DNA of 64,000 nt from Theobroma cacao (GCF_000208745.1 NC_030854.1:29003599-29067598), one strand, 5' to 3'; shown: positions 48,380 to 60,013, counted from the first letter of the stretch. Numbers and translations are program-made. The notes: generated by a model from the sequence alone, not told the origin.

Positions 48380-49136
48380 TGTTGTTGAAAATTGAAGTTG
48401 ATAAACTATTCAAATAAGTTTGAGGCATGATACATTGTCCTTAAGGATAATTTTCACCTTTCGAAGTATGAAACTCAACACAAAAAGATTAAAGCGATTA
48501 TCCCCAGGATTCAATAAACTCTTCCTAAATAGTTTGCATAAACTATCAGAGATATAAAAGCAACATAAAATTAATGGAAGAAAGAACCCAACAAATTAAA
48601 GAGGTCGGTTGAGTAAAGAAAGGAATAAGAGAAAATTGATTTTTGGTGTGTTGAGAATAAAAGTGGAGCATGGTATTTATAGGGAAGGAACGGTTGTTTG
48701 GTGTGATGTTTGAGGATAGAAAATCAATCGAAAATCAGGAAATAAATGTTTAAAATTTGGAGCTGAATATAAAAAATATATAACCACTAAGGTACAAAAA
48801 TATCACTTGTGTTTAGCCCTCGCATACACTCGGGCGTAGGGGGGAATCCGCATTTTTTCAAGGCTTGTTCTATCTTGTGTGCGTATGAGATCACTTTCTT
48901 TCTAGCTTTCAACAAGTCCATAATGAGTTTGCTTATATAAAACACTAACATCTTTTGTACTTAGGAAATGTGGGATAGAAATCTTATGAGATATCACTGT
49001 TTGGCCTTATCTCGTGTATGTACGAGACCACTTTATTTTCTAGCTTTCAATAAGCCCATAATGAGTTTGCTTATATAAAACACTAACATCTTTAATACCT
49101 CAGCAATGTGGGATAGAAACCTTATGAGATATCACT
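48380..49136 (-). repeat. 5' LTR of Copia-2
   Basis: 757 bases. Compared with the 3' LTR it carries a tandem duplication of about 135 bases (units from about 48867 and 49004), each with TTGCTTATATAAAACACTAA, so two TATA-like motifs. It lacks the terminal ATATATCTAACA, ending at ATCACT directly against the ACATT flank. Confidence 0.82.
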
Positions 49137-49931
49137 ACATTTCTCACCCCACCCAATTGTGTAATGTCGCCATTGCATTAGTTTTTTACCAATAAAAAGA
49201 GAAGGACTCTTACACTAGTTTGGATCTACCTCGACCCTTGTATCTCTCATGGGGCTTCACATCAGAAAGATTATAAATGTATGGATTTAGAACAAATTTA
49301 AAAGATTATAAATTAAAAGAATTAAAATTTTAATTAATGAATGAAAAATGAAATATTACAACTCATGATGAAATTTATTCTAATAATTTTGCCAAAAATC
49401 AAAGTATACTTAGTTTATTTTAATTTGGTTTTAAAAACTATATAAATCAATATAAACATTTCAGATCCAAAAGACCTTTAAACTCATCTGTAAAGCAAGT
49501 CATTCCAAACATATTTTTAATTAAAACCATATTAGTAGTTCTCTTATATTAATATAAGTGTAAACTTAAAAAAAAATTAACTGTTATAGTAATGCTATAG
49601 AAACATAAGCCAAAAAAGATTTTCTTGTACATTTGCTTGGCAGAAGTTCAACCTTGATTTTTATTTCTCTCTAAAGGACTATTATGCTTCAAAGATATAA
49701 TAAAGTTTCAAAACTCTCGTATAAAAAATAGTATAAATGATTATGTATTGAAAGTTTTTTTTAATTAATGAACAGACAATTTTAAGTGACCGTTATGGAA
49801 AGTAGTTACCATTTGAAAAACATTAATCTATTCACCAAACAAGCTGAAGGCCTGTGTGCCCTTTTTTGGAAAAAAATATTTATTGACACATTAGGCCAAT
49901 CCAAACACAACCATAGCTTTTACGTCTGAGG
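49137..49931. other. TRIM remainder and DIR-C upstream spacer
   Basis: 49140-49245 matches the TRIM interior at 34746-34843. About 49287-49670 matches the DIR-A downstream spacer at 15485-15870. 49840-49920 resembles the leader region of DIR-D (AGCTGAAGGC.. and TATTTATTGA). No gene is seen. Confidence 0.6.
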
Positions 49932-50256
49932 GTGGTCACAATTCTCACAAAACGAAGCTCCATATTCTTCTTTGTTCTCTTCACCATCATCCTTTTCCCC
50001 ACCATTGCTATCGCCCATCAATCTGATGAGGTTTTCTCAAGATACATATCCCCATCATCATTAGGGCTCAAGCGAAAGAAACTATCCCACTTTCACTTAT
50101 ACTTCCATGACATAATCTCCGGCAAAAATGCTACTGCTATCCGCGTTGCCGAAGCACCCTTAACCAACAGTTCCTCATAGCTCTTCAGAGCCGTTATGAT
50201 GATGGATGACCCTTTGACGATCAGGCCCGATGTCAACTCCAAAATGGTGGGAAAAG

Positions 50257-50580
50257 TGTTGAAGTTGAAGTTAAGCTTGGAGAGTTGCTGGAGAGTTGTT
50301 GGTAGTTAATTTACTTTTGTTTTATGGCCATGATAGCCACCACTCTTATGCAATTTTCTCTTTTATGTACGTGAAGTTCATGGACAATAGTTATTTTCTA
50401 GTTTGTAGGTTTGTACCATGAACTAACAATTAAGTTCAGTTTTAATTTTTTCTCTTTTTCATGTATTAATGCTATGTTGAAGTTATGAATGAATATGTGT
50501 GTTTGCCTTCTTTCATCTGCAAACAACTTTTATTTTTTTCTGCTTGCTCTTGTTCTCTGTTTTCTTGTCAAGTTCCAACA
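50257..50580 (+). repeat. 5' LTR of Copia-3
   Basis: 324 bases, TGTTGAAG..TTCCAACA with short inverted ends. Its last 40 or so bases recur at about 54248-54288. Confidence 0.88.
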
Positions 50581-50716
50581 TGGTATCAGAGTCACATCAA
50601 GGATCTTAAGGGACCCTTGTAGCATAAACAAAATCATTTTTTTATTTTTTCTTCCTCAAATAGTCCCTATTTATCATCCTTATTTTCTCATCTGGAAATC
50701 TCATTGTCTTTACTAT

Positions 50717-53700
50717 GGCATCATCTAACTTTAATGCAACAGCACCTCCTATATTCATAGGAGAAAATTATGTGGTATGGGTTGTGAAGATGATAGCTTA
50801 TCTTAGGGTTTTGATTTATGGGAGATGGTGGAGGTGGGAGGAGATCCTTTAGTGATGAGGCATGCTAATCCCACCATTGCTCAACTTAAACAGCATAGTG
50901 AGGAGGTAGCAAGGAGATATAAAGCACTTTCTTGCATCCAATCTGCTGTATCATATGCTATTTTCACAAGAATCATGACTTGTGATAACCCAAAAGAAGC
51001 TTGGGATCGGTTGAAGAATGAGTTCCATGGGATTGAAAGGACTCGGCAGATGCGGGCTCTCAACTTGCACAAAGAATTTAATATCTTTAGAATGAAAAAG
51101 GATGAGACAATTAAAGAGTATTCTGATAAAATCATGAAGCTTGTTAACCAGTTAAGGCTGCTAGGAAAGGATCTATCAGAGAAAAAAATTGTGAACAAAG
51201 TCTTGGTTAGTCTTCTAGAGAAGTTTGAGGCCAAGATTTCATCACTAGAATACTTGAAGGACCTCTCTTAACTCACGGTTATTGAACTAGAGAATGCTCT
51301 CCAAGCTCAAGAACAAAGATGTTCCATTCGAAATAATGGACAAATGGAAGGTGCTTTGATGGTTAGAAGCCGTGGCAAAGCAGTAAGTAATAGCCAAAGA
51401 AGATATGACCATGACAAGAATGAGAAAAACAGAAGAAACAATGATGAAAAACAAGGAAAAGGTAAAACCAAATTCCAACCATGTTCATTTTGCAAGAAGC
51501 GTAACCATTTAGAAAAATTTTGCTAGTTTTGCTCTAATGTCAAATGCAGATATTGCAATCAGATGGGACACGTTGAGAAAGTCTGTAAGGCTAAGGTGAA
51601 TAATAATGAAAAAAAGGTTGCTATAGTGGAGGAGAAAAAAGATTGTGATGAAACTCTGTTTATGATTAACATAACAGAGAAACACATAAAGCATGATGTT
51701 TGGTTGATAGATAGTGGTTGCTCCAATCACATAACTACTGATAAAGAGATTTTTCTTGACAGTAGCTTTCGTTCAAGGGCTGAGATAGGAAATGGTGATT
51801 TCATACAGATTGTTGGGAAAAGAACTGTACGTGTCCAAACAACTTCAAGTATCAAAACAATCTCCAATGTTTTATATTCTACTGAAATTAGCCAAAACTT
51901 ATTAAGTGTTGGACAGTTGCTTGATGATAAGTACTCATTATGGTTCAAAGATAAGTCATGCATAATTTATGATCCAACTGGTATTGAAATAATCGATGTT
52001 GCTATGAAAAATAAATGTTTTCCTATCGACTTTATGAAAAATGAGTTTACTGTTTATCAATGTTGTGCAAATGATGCAATACTTTAGCATAAGAGATTGG
52101 GACATGTCAATTATGGGTCTTTAAAGCTCATGGCTTCAAATAATCTAGTTGATGGCTTACCTATTATTGGAGCTGTGGATCGTATTTGTGAAATCTGTCA
52201 ATTTGGTAAGCATAATAGAAATTCATTTCCTAAAAGCAGTGATTGGAGAACAAAGACAAACCTTCAACTAATTCACTTTGATATTAGAGGACGCATGAGA
52301 ACTCCTTCACTCAATGGGAGCTTATATTATCTAATATTTATTGATGATCTAACCAGATTTTGTTGGGTTTATTTCATGAAGAAAAAATCTGAGGTGTTTG
52401 ACAAATTTATTAGATTTAAAGCCATGGTGGAAAATAAGACAAATTTGACAATAAAGTTATTAATAACAGATAATGGCCAAGAGTTCTGCTCCAAGGAATT
52501 TGAAGATTTTCTGACTCGTTATGGTATTAAACATCATAAAACAGTGTCATATTCACCCCAACATAATGGGTTAGTGAAAGGAAAAACAGGACACTTGTGG
52601 AGATGGCGAGCTGCTTGTTGCTTGGGAAAGATCTTCCAACTAAATTTTGGGCAAAGGCAGTAAATGTTGCAGTTAATTTGTTGAACTTTCTACCAACCAA
52701 GGCCTTAGATGCAACGAGTCCATATAAAGCGTGGAATGGAGAAAAACCATCTATTACACACTTACGTGTATTTGGTTCCATTGGCTACACTAAAGTCTCT
52801 GATGAAAAAAAGGAAGAAGTTTGATTCAAAGTCACAAGTTGCTATTCATTTGGGATTTAGTGATACTTCAAAAGGCTACAAATTATTCAATGTCCATACA
52901 AACAAAGTGTTTATCAGTCGTGACGTTCAATTTGATGAGGACCATAAATGGAATTGGGAGAAAGGCATTGTTGAAAGCTCAAGAAACTTCAATATCACTG
53001 CTGATGTATTACCACAAAATTTTAGTGATGATGAAGATATTAAAGACAAGAATCTTGCTATGAGAGGTATCAGGTCACTTCAGGACATTTATGAGAGGTG
53101 CAGTTCAGTTCCCATGAAGCTAAACTCATTCACAAAAGCTTTTAAAGACAAGAGATGGCTACAGGCAATGCGTGATGAGATTGAAATGATTAACAAGAAC
53201 CAAACTTGGTATCTTGTAGGTAGACTAGCAAACTAAAAAGTGATAGGGGTCAAGTGGGTCTTCAAGACTAAACTTAATGCAGAAGGAACGGTTAACAAAT
53301 ACAAAGCCCGTTTGGTAGCTAAAAGGTATGCTCAAGAATATGGGGTGGATTTTTCTAAGACGTTTGCACCAGTGGCTAGACATGATACCATTCGACTTAT
53401 AATAACCTTAGCTGCCAAAGAAAGTTGGAATATTTGGCACTTAAACGTGAAATCTGCATTCATGAACGGCTTCATAATAGAAGATGTTTACATTGAACAA
53501 CTTGAAGGTTTTATAGAAAAAGGAAGTGAGAACAAAGTTTGCAGACTTGTTAAAGCATTGTATGGTCTTAAGCAAGTACCAAAGGCCTGGTATGAATGAA
53601 TAGATAGTTATTTAAGGAGTAAAGGATTCAATCGAAGTATAAATGAGCCAACTTTGTATGTGCTAAGCACAAATGGCTTTGTGAATTTGCTAATCTCACT

Positions 53701-54286
53701 ATATGTTGATGACTTGTTGGTTATCGGTCCAAATAGTTATGTTGTGGATGACTTTAAAGTGAAAATGAAGCAAGAGTTTGAAATGGCAGATCTTGGTGAG
53801 ATGATATTTTTCTTAGGGATGGAGTTCATTCAAAAATCAAGTTATATTGGCATTCATCAAACCAAGTATGTAAAAAGAGCTTCTTAAACGATTTAAAATG
53901 GAATCGTGCAAAGCTGTTGACACTTTAATTGTTACAAGAAACAAATTATGCAAAGAGGATGGAAGCTCTCAAGCTGATAGTTCAAATTACAGGAGCCCGG
54001 TTGGATGTCTTATATATCTGGCAGCAACAAGACCAGATATCATGTATGCAGTTAATGTTTTATCTCGGTTCATGCAAAATCCATCTAAACTTCATCTCAT
54101 TGTAGCCAAACGTGTGCTTAGGTACATGAAGGGAACTTATGATTATGGTCTCAAATATTTCAAGAATGAAAGCAAGGAACTTTTTGGTTATTGCGATAGT
54201 GATTGGGCCGGTAGTCTAAAGGACTCTCGAAGCACCACTGGATTTTTCTGCTTGTTCTTATTCTCTGTTTTCTTGTCAAGTTCCAA
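50717..54286 (+). pseudogene. Copia-3 gag-pol, nearly complete but broken
   Basis: Gag starts near ATG 50717 and includes the UBN2-like block at 50825-51271. There are two CCHC-type knuckle relics, CSFCKKRNHLEKFC and CRYCNQMGHVEKVC, near 51482-51587. The protease motif WLIDSGCSNHIT (51700-51735) keeps Asp-Ser-Gly. The integrase has HKRLGHVNYGSL and CEICQFGKH (52090-52210), and then core residues including DNGQEF (near 52470). A frameshift occurs near 52580. Reverse transcriptase has WVFKTKLN (53250), [12 protein letters not shown] (53565) and YVDD (53702-53713). RNase H ends at YCDSDWAGSLKDSRSTTG (54190-54240). A handful of stops and two or three frameshifts prevent expression of a full polyprotein. 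Confidence 0.9.
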
Positions 54287-54327
54287 CAAATAGCTTAAGG
54301 AATATATGCATTTGCATCGCAAATTGA

Positions 54328-55130
54328 TGTTGGTGTATTTTTAAAATCAAAGGTTATGCCACATGATGGAAAGCTATCTTAGCTCAAAAGTTATGTCACA
54401 TAAATGACATGGTGTGTCTATTGGATTATAGGTAGGTTTTCATGTGAATGGTTATGTCTTTTGGTAAAATGATATCCAAAAGGTATGAGACAAATTGAAA
54501 AGACACCATAGCTCAAAAGTTAAATATGAAAAGTTATTGTTTCAAATTATAACTCAAAGATTATATCTTATGGAATGAATAGTTGTCTTTTTATAAGATA
54601 ATTATTGAAACAATACCTTTATCCAAAAGTTGTGTCTGTCAAAATATAAAAATGCATTTTAGACAAAATCGTGCCTTAATGAAAAGGTTGTGTCCTTAAA
54701 GAAGAGATACTTACAAGCCTATATAAAGGGCTTGTTGCCAACTATTTTGACACAATCAAATCAAACACAAAACAAGTGCAGAAATATCAAGAGCAAGAAA
54801 AGTGTTGTGTTCTTTTAACATAAACATTTAAGTTCCCATCAACTACAAAAGCTTCTAAATTTCTTATAATCTACTTGCTATAAAAAGTAGGTTCTAAGAC
54901 CAAACAACTTTGCAAACCCTCGTGTGTATCTAGCGGTCTACTCTCGTAAAGTGCAATACGAAGTTAGACGTTGGCTTCATTGTATCCCTAAGACTATTCG
55001 CATTATTCTTTTTTGCATACCGAGTGATGGGGGTGAAATAAGTCTTAAATATAACGTCTATTGAAAGGCTCGCCTTGAAGTCAATTTTGTCGGTTTCTTA
55101 AATTCTATCTAAACCCCATTTGCACCAACA
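54328..55130. mobile_element. Solo LTR (803 bases) in DIR-C
   Basis: Ends are perfect 8-base inverted repeats TGTTGGTG..CACCAACA. They are flanked by a perfect 5-base duplication ATTGA (54323-54327 and 55131-55135). A TATA box TATATAAAGG lies near 54719-54728, which suggests + orientation. No internal domain is present. The family is not identified; the TGTTGG ends fit a Copia element. Perfect flanks imply a younger insertion than Copia-3. Confidence 0.9.
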
Positions 55131-55612
55131 ATTGACTTTAGCTTGTTAATGGTGCTCGACTTCACTTTCACCCAAGGAAAATATAATGGCAGCACTCTTA
55201 GTGTTTTGGGGCAAAACAAGGTTGTTTCCACCGTGAGGTAGATGCCGATAGTTGGTGGAAGTGGGGTTTTTTGGTTTGCTCGTGGCTTTGCTCAGACGAG
55301 GACTTACTCAAATTCTCAAACCCATTCCATTGTGGAGTATAATGTTTATGTGTTCCATTATTGATGAGTTTGCTCTTTAATTGCTTATGTTTATGGGTTT
55401 TATTTACTTTAATTTGTTTGATAAATGGTTATGTTAACAGAGTTTAGACCAAGTTTTCAAACTTGCCTAGAACAACTCTGAACTTTGAAATTGTCAAATG
55501 CAAATGGAGACGACATTAATAATAACAATAATAATAATAATAATAATAATAATTATTATTATATTATCTATAAATGTCTAATTATATACTTGCAAATTGC
55601 AAATGGTTGTTT

Positions 55613-57445
55613 TTTCATTTTAAAAAGGCAAAATGGTATTTATTGATTCCAGTAGCAAAAAGATGCTAGTGCAAGTCTCAAGCCAACAATTATAGCAGTG
55701 GACTTGCTACAGAAAATTAAATCAGCCTGGATCACTCTCACTATCACACCTCATTAACACAAGCAAACCTCCATTGACAAACCCGCAAGAAAAGGTTATT
55801 CCACAAACTCATCAGAGAATGATACCTCACATACACATACACAGCCAGGACAAGGCCATTAGACTATAGTCCCTCACGGGACATAAATCTGCAAACACAT
55901 TGAGTAACCTTTCCAAAGCAAGACAAAGATAGAATTAATTTATCTTATATTAAATTCTAACAGTACTTATTTATTTTATCTCTTAAATTCATATTTTTAT
56001 ACACTTTATGCAAAGAAAGGAGTACGTCTTTTAAGATTTTTTTATGAAATATTTTATAGAATATTGTAGATATGGTTTATGTCTCTTTCTTACTTCCATT
56101 TTCCATTTTAATAAAATTTTAACAATATAGTTGACCTTGAGAGATTTTTCACCTTAACAAAAAAATTTTAAAAAAAAGTAAATATCCTCCCTTTACAAAA
56201 GTATCTTTCGGAATCTCATAAAAAAAATTCCCAACAAACATGTTTTACACTTATTTCAAACCCAATCACAATAAACCCATAAACCATCATAAAACCCATC
56301 CATCATGCTCTACAAAAACATAGCAGCCATTAACAATAAAAAGAGGGTGAGACAGGACCGACTAAGAGATTAAATCAGTCAATGTCTATGCCAAAAAGGA
56401 CACCACTGACCAACCTGAGCAGCACCTTTACCTTGAGCCCTCCATCCCACTTAATCCGAATCCAATCGTTCAAAAGCGGCCAACTCCGTCTCAGCATACA
56501 ATTTTGAATAAAGTCATCACCGCATAAAGCGAAACCCAAGCGCAGACCGACAAACTAGAGCCTTTCCCATCATTCCTTCATCTATCTCAACCTGGAATAA
56601 AAACATCGAGACAAGGCAGTTCTATCAAAACCAGAGCTTTTCCATGCCTGTATGCATTTAAGGAAGCAAGTCCCCATTCCAAAACCTGTCTTAACCAAAT
56701 GATCTGCACACAGAGTTCACTTCCCGCAAGGTGAAAATCATCATAACCAATCCTACCAGACAGTCAACCCCTATCCCCCGAACAAAGCCAATATTTAAAC
56801 TGTTAATTGCTAGACCCTCACAATATCACATCCAATCTGTACCCTCAAATCTTCATTATCCGGACAGCAACAAATCTGTGTGTTTTCAAATCACCCTATG
56901 ACACCAATATTTCGTGTCAAATGGTATCCTATGCCAGAATACATAAACCCATTAAAAGCACCTCCACCAGGGATACCCCTACCCAAAGTCATCTGTTGAG
57001 ACAAAAGATTCCAGAACCCGCGCCATTAATATGATAGTGAGAAGTTCCACTCACAGGTTCATCCCCACTTATCATTGAGAAAAATCCCCTGGATCAACTC
57101 CTAGCACTTTAAACCACTATTTGTCCTATCAAATCCTTACCTTAACAACCTACAAATCAAACAACGAATCACCTCCAACTTTTCCATTGTTGCGACATTT
57201 GACCGCTAAAAAAGCACAGAAGTCACCTTTGCCGATACCAGTAAATCAATCTGAATCTAGAAATCATACAAATCCTTTTTCTGACTTTGGTTTTAATACA
57301 CGACTGTTCTTTTCAAGACAGGTCTCACCTTGTCAGAGAAATGACTCCACAAACAAAAGATAATTCAAATAAAATTTTCATTTCAAATATTTTATACACC
57401 TAGCAGCCCCTGGTGTATTATAATACACTGTAAAACCTCCTCCAA
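55613..57445 (-). mobile_element. Target-primed (L1-type) retroinsertion of unknown origin, 1.83 kb
   Basis: Flanked by a perfect 15-base direct repeat TGCAAATGGTTGTTT (55598-55612 and 57446-57460). The DIR-D flank has the equivalent site once (near 58815), so the repeat arose at insertion. On the minus strand the insert ends with AATCAATAAATACC and then an A-rich tail (TTTTTTCATTTT on + at the left edge), as in reverse-transcribed polyadenylated RNA. The interior has no long frame and no reverse transcriptase motif that I can recognise. It could be a 5'-truncated LINE 3' region, a retrocopy of a non-coding RNA, or an old processed pseudogene. Confidence 0.75.
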
Positions 57446-57867
57446 TGCAAATGGTTGTTTAATTTAGTTTATACGTGGTGATTGATTAAGTCACGTCATA
57501 ATAATTATTACATCACTTTTAAATATTACATTATTATTACATCATCTTATTCAATATCACATTAACAAAAATATATCATACTCATAGCATCAAATACTAT
57601 ATAGATATCAACATAATTAAAAAAACTTAATACTGATAATAATTGGTTTCATATATATTATCAATTTTACAAAGTATAATAACTTAATTTTTACAATTTA
57701 TTATACATGAATTATATCCACATTAAAATGTACAAAAAAGTAATTGTATAATTTGACTTTTTAAGTGATTGTGAAGGAGAGTTGTTGCAAGAAGCTGAAG
57801 GCTATGTGTCCATCTTTTGAAATAAAACATTTATTGATCCAATAGTAAAACCCTGGCAGCCCAACAA

Positions 57868-57875
57868 CTATATAG
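57868..57875 (+). promoter_or_regulatory. Possible TATA box of DIR-D
   Basis: CTATATAG lies 145 bases before the ATG. It is assigned only from motif and distance. Confidence 0.35.
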
Positions 57876-58019
57876 TGACAACTGAGGAACACCCCAAAAC
57901 AGATTACACAACAAGGTTAACTGTTCATTTGCCCTCAACTACTTCAACCTTATTGTTTACTCTTAAACCACTTTAAATTTCAACTCTAGAGCGCTACTTC
58001 CTACGACTCCAAACCAACC

Positions 58020-58607
58020 ATGGCCACAATGCTTACAACGCAAAGCTCCATCTTCTTCCTTATTCTATTTACCATCATCTCTTTCTCAGCCCTTGCTATC
58101 GCTCAACAATCTGATGAGGTTTTCTCAAGGTATATATCCCCATCATCACTAGGGCTCAAGCAAGAGAAACTATCCCACCTTCACTTCTACTTCCACGACA
58201 TAGTCTCCGGCAAAAATTCTACTGCTGTCCGCGTTGCCGAAGCACCCTCAACCAACAGTTCCTCATCGTTCTTCGGAGCCGTGGTGATGATGGACGACCC
58301 TTTGACGATCAAGCCCGATGTCAACTCCAAAATGGTGGGAAGAGCTCAAGGAATCTATGCATTTGCATCGCAAACTGACTTTAGCTTGTTAATGGTGCTC
58401 AACTTCGTTTTCACCCAAGGGAAATATAATGGTAGCACTCTTAGTGTTTTGGGGCGCAACAAGGTTGTTTCCACCGTGAGGGAGATGCCGATCGTTGGCG
58501 GGAGTGGGGTTTTTCGGTTTGCTCGTGGGTATGCTCAGGCGAGGACTTACTCAAATTCTCAAACCGATTCCATTGTGGAGTATAATGTTTATGTGTTCCA
58601 TTATTGA
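58020..58607 (+). CDS. Dirigent protein (DIR-D), intact
   Basis: Intronless, 195 residues. Signal peptide at residues 1-28 (hydrophobic core IFFLILFTIISFSALAIA). The dirigent domain runs from about residue 50 to the end: LSHLHFYFHDIVSGKNST (51-68), FFGAVVMMDDPLTIKPD (84-100), VGRAQGIYAFASQ (106-118), QGKYNGSTLSVLGRN (133-147), REMPIVGGSGVFRFARGYAQA (154-174), and terminal VEYNVYVFHY. Sequons are at N66, N79 and N137. The role is as for other dirigents: an extracellular, non-catalytic guide for coupling of monolignol-type radicals; the product is unknown. It differs from DIR-A in the C-terminal loop (YSNSQTDS in place of HTFDLKTGN). It is the only intact member of the B/C/D-type copies here. 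The ATG chosen is the first in frame and gives a full signal peptide. Confidence 0.95.
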   Translation: MATMLTTQSSIFFLILFTIISFSALAIAQQSDEVFSRYISPSSLGLKQEKLSHLHFYFHDIVSGKNSTAVRVAEAPSTNSSSSFFGAVVMMDDPLTIKPDVNSKMVGRAQGIYAFASQTDFSLLMVLNFVFTQGKYNGSTLSVLGRNKVVSTVREMPIVGGSGVFRFARGYAQARTYSNSQTDSIVEYNVYVFHY

Positions 58608-59582
58608 TGAATTTTCTGTTTAATTGCGTTATGTTTATGGGTTTTATTTGCTTTATTTTGTTTGATAGTTGGGTATGTTCAAAGAATTTAGACCAAGTTT
58701 TCAAGCTTGGCTAGAACAACTCTGAACTTTGAAATTGTTAAATGCAAATGAAGACGACATTCATAATAATAATAATAATAATAGCTATAAATGTCTAATT
58801 ATACTTGCAAAATGCAAATGGTTAGTTTACATTTATTACTGTCACGTTCTTCTTAAATTTCTAGCAATGCGTTAAATCTCACAATTGATAAAATGATATA
58901 TAGTTTGTGCACCTATATGTAAGATATGACATTTGTCACATCCGTTGATGTAACCGCATTCAATTAAATATTACATGCTAAATTTATGATAAGCCTTTCA
59001 ACAAAATTGACAAATTGTCATTAAAATATAATCATGATAAATGATTAGCTTAATTAATCAATCAGGATTTTGTTTTATATCCGGGGACGATAGGTCTTTG
59101 GTAAGGAGTTTCGTGATTCGATAGATAAGTAGATATAATAAACATGAGTATAACTTTTGTCATTACGTAGGATTACCTGCTTTTCCTAGGCTATGTTTTG
59201 TAAATTGTTTTTCCTTTTTTTATTTTTTTTGGCTTGACTTGCTTGTGACTCATGTGTGAACAATTGCTTGTAGCTTTCTTAATTATAACTAAAGCTTTTA
59301 TTTCTCGGTCATTGAGATCTCAATGTATCATTTCGCAATAATACGTTCTATATATTAAATATGTGTATAGATTTTATGATTTAATTTATATATTGATATC
59401 AAATGAATATGAACTTAATTAGATAAAAATTTAAGACTATAAAGCCAAGTTGCAGTACTTTTCATATTGTAATAATGAAGAAAATGTGTAGGAACATCTC
59501 ATCAACTGAAATATGATTTGTTTCTTTTTTTTTATTTGTTAAATAGGAATTAAAATTTAATTCTTTGAATAATGATACACAC

Positions 59583-59637
<55 letters not shown>

Positions 59638-60013
59638 CATCATTTTCCATCAATAATGAAAAACGTGTCTTTTCCTTTTAAATTCTCTCCTTTTAAGTTA
59701 AGATAAAAAAAAAAAGTGGCCTAAGGAATTGAGTCTACCCTCTTAAGCAAAATTGTCACTCAAACACTAATAGAAGCTATATTTGAAAAACTAATGCAAA
59801 AAACATAAAAAATAAAACAAACACCTAATAGTTAACAACAAAAGAAATAAGAAAGAGTTTTGAACACAAAAACCGATTCGAGGCACACTATAGAAGACGC
59901 TGACTTCAGAGTAGATTTTTGTCGCTATTCCTGTGCAAATGGCAATCGATGATGCTCTACTCCCAAAATACAACAAATCATTAAGGATATTCTAATGTAC
60001 ACTCAAATAGAAA
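58608..60013. other. Downstream spacer of DIR-D with (TA)n
   Basis: The first 200 bases match the DIR-C 3' flank, including an (ATA)n run near 58763. A pure (TA)n microsatellite lies at about 59587-59632. No gene or further element is recognised. Confidence 0.5.

Larger units (their letters stand above)
34957..49136 (-). mobile_element. Copia retrotransposon (Copia-2) interrupted by a large nested element
   Basis: Minus-strand Copia element inserted in the TRIM, with LTRs at 34957-35672 (3') and 48380-49136 (5'). It is flanked by ACATT at 34952-34956 and 49137-49141. A purine tract (TGTGGGGGAT on minus) lies inside the 3' LTR at 35673-35683. Gag starts at 48365. The element is broken at 47853, where a Gypsy-type element sits, and resumes in reverse transcriptase at 37088. 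Late gag, protease, integrase and early reverse transcriptase are missing. Confidence 0.88.
50257..54288 (+). mobile_element. Copia retrotransposon (Copia-3) in DIR-C, 3'-deleted
   Basis: A complete 5' LTR (50257-50580, TG..CA) is followed directly by the primer site TGGTATCAGAGTC (50581). Gag, protease, integrase, reverse transcriptase and RNase H follow in Copia order. The 3' end is cut short: within RNase H the sequence jumps to the last 40 or so bases of an LTR (to 54288, TTCCAACA). Flanks are AAAAG (50252-50256) and AATAG (54289-54293), a target duplication with one change. The purine tract and most of the 3' LTR are gone. Confidence 0.92.
49932..55364 (+). pseudogene. Dirigent pseudogene (DIR-C), lost start, two stops, two insertions
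   Basis: Close paralogue of DIR-D. The position of the DIR-D ATG reads GTG (49932), so the start is lost. A nonsense TAG lies at 50178-50180 in the NSSSS block and another TAG at about 55238 (REM reads R-stop-M). The coding frame is interrupted by a Copia element (50257-54288) after VGK and by an 803-base solo LTR (54328-55130) in the FASQT block. Exonic pieces are 49932-50256, 54294-54327 and 55136-55364, ending in VEYNVYVFHY. The 3' flank matches DIR-D for over 200 bases, so the pair is a recent duplication. No functional product is expected. Confidence 0.92.

Noticed and set aside
55613..57445. Calling the insert a protein-coding processed pseudogene
   Set aside because: No translated stretch on either strand resembled a known protein; only the retroinsertion hallmarks are supported.
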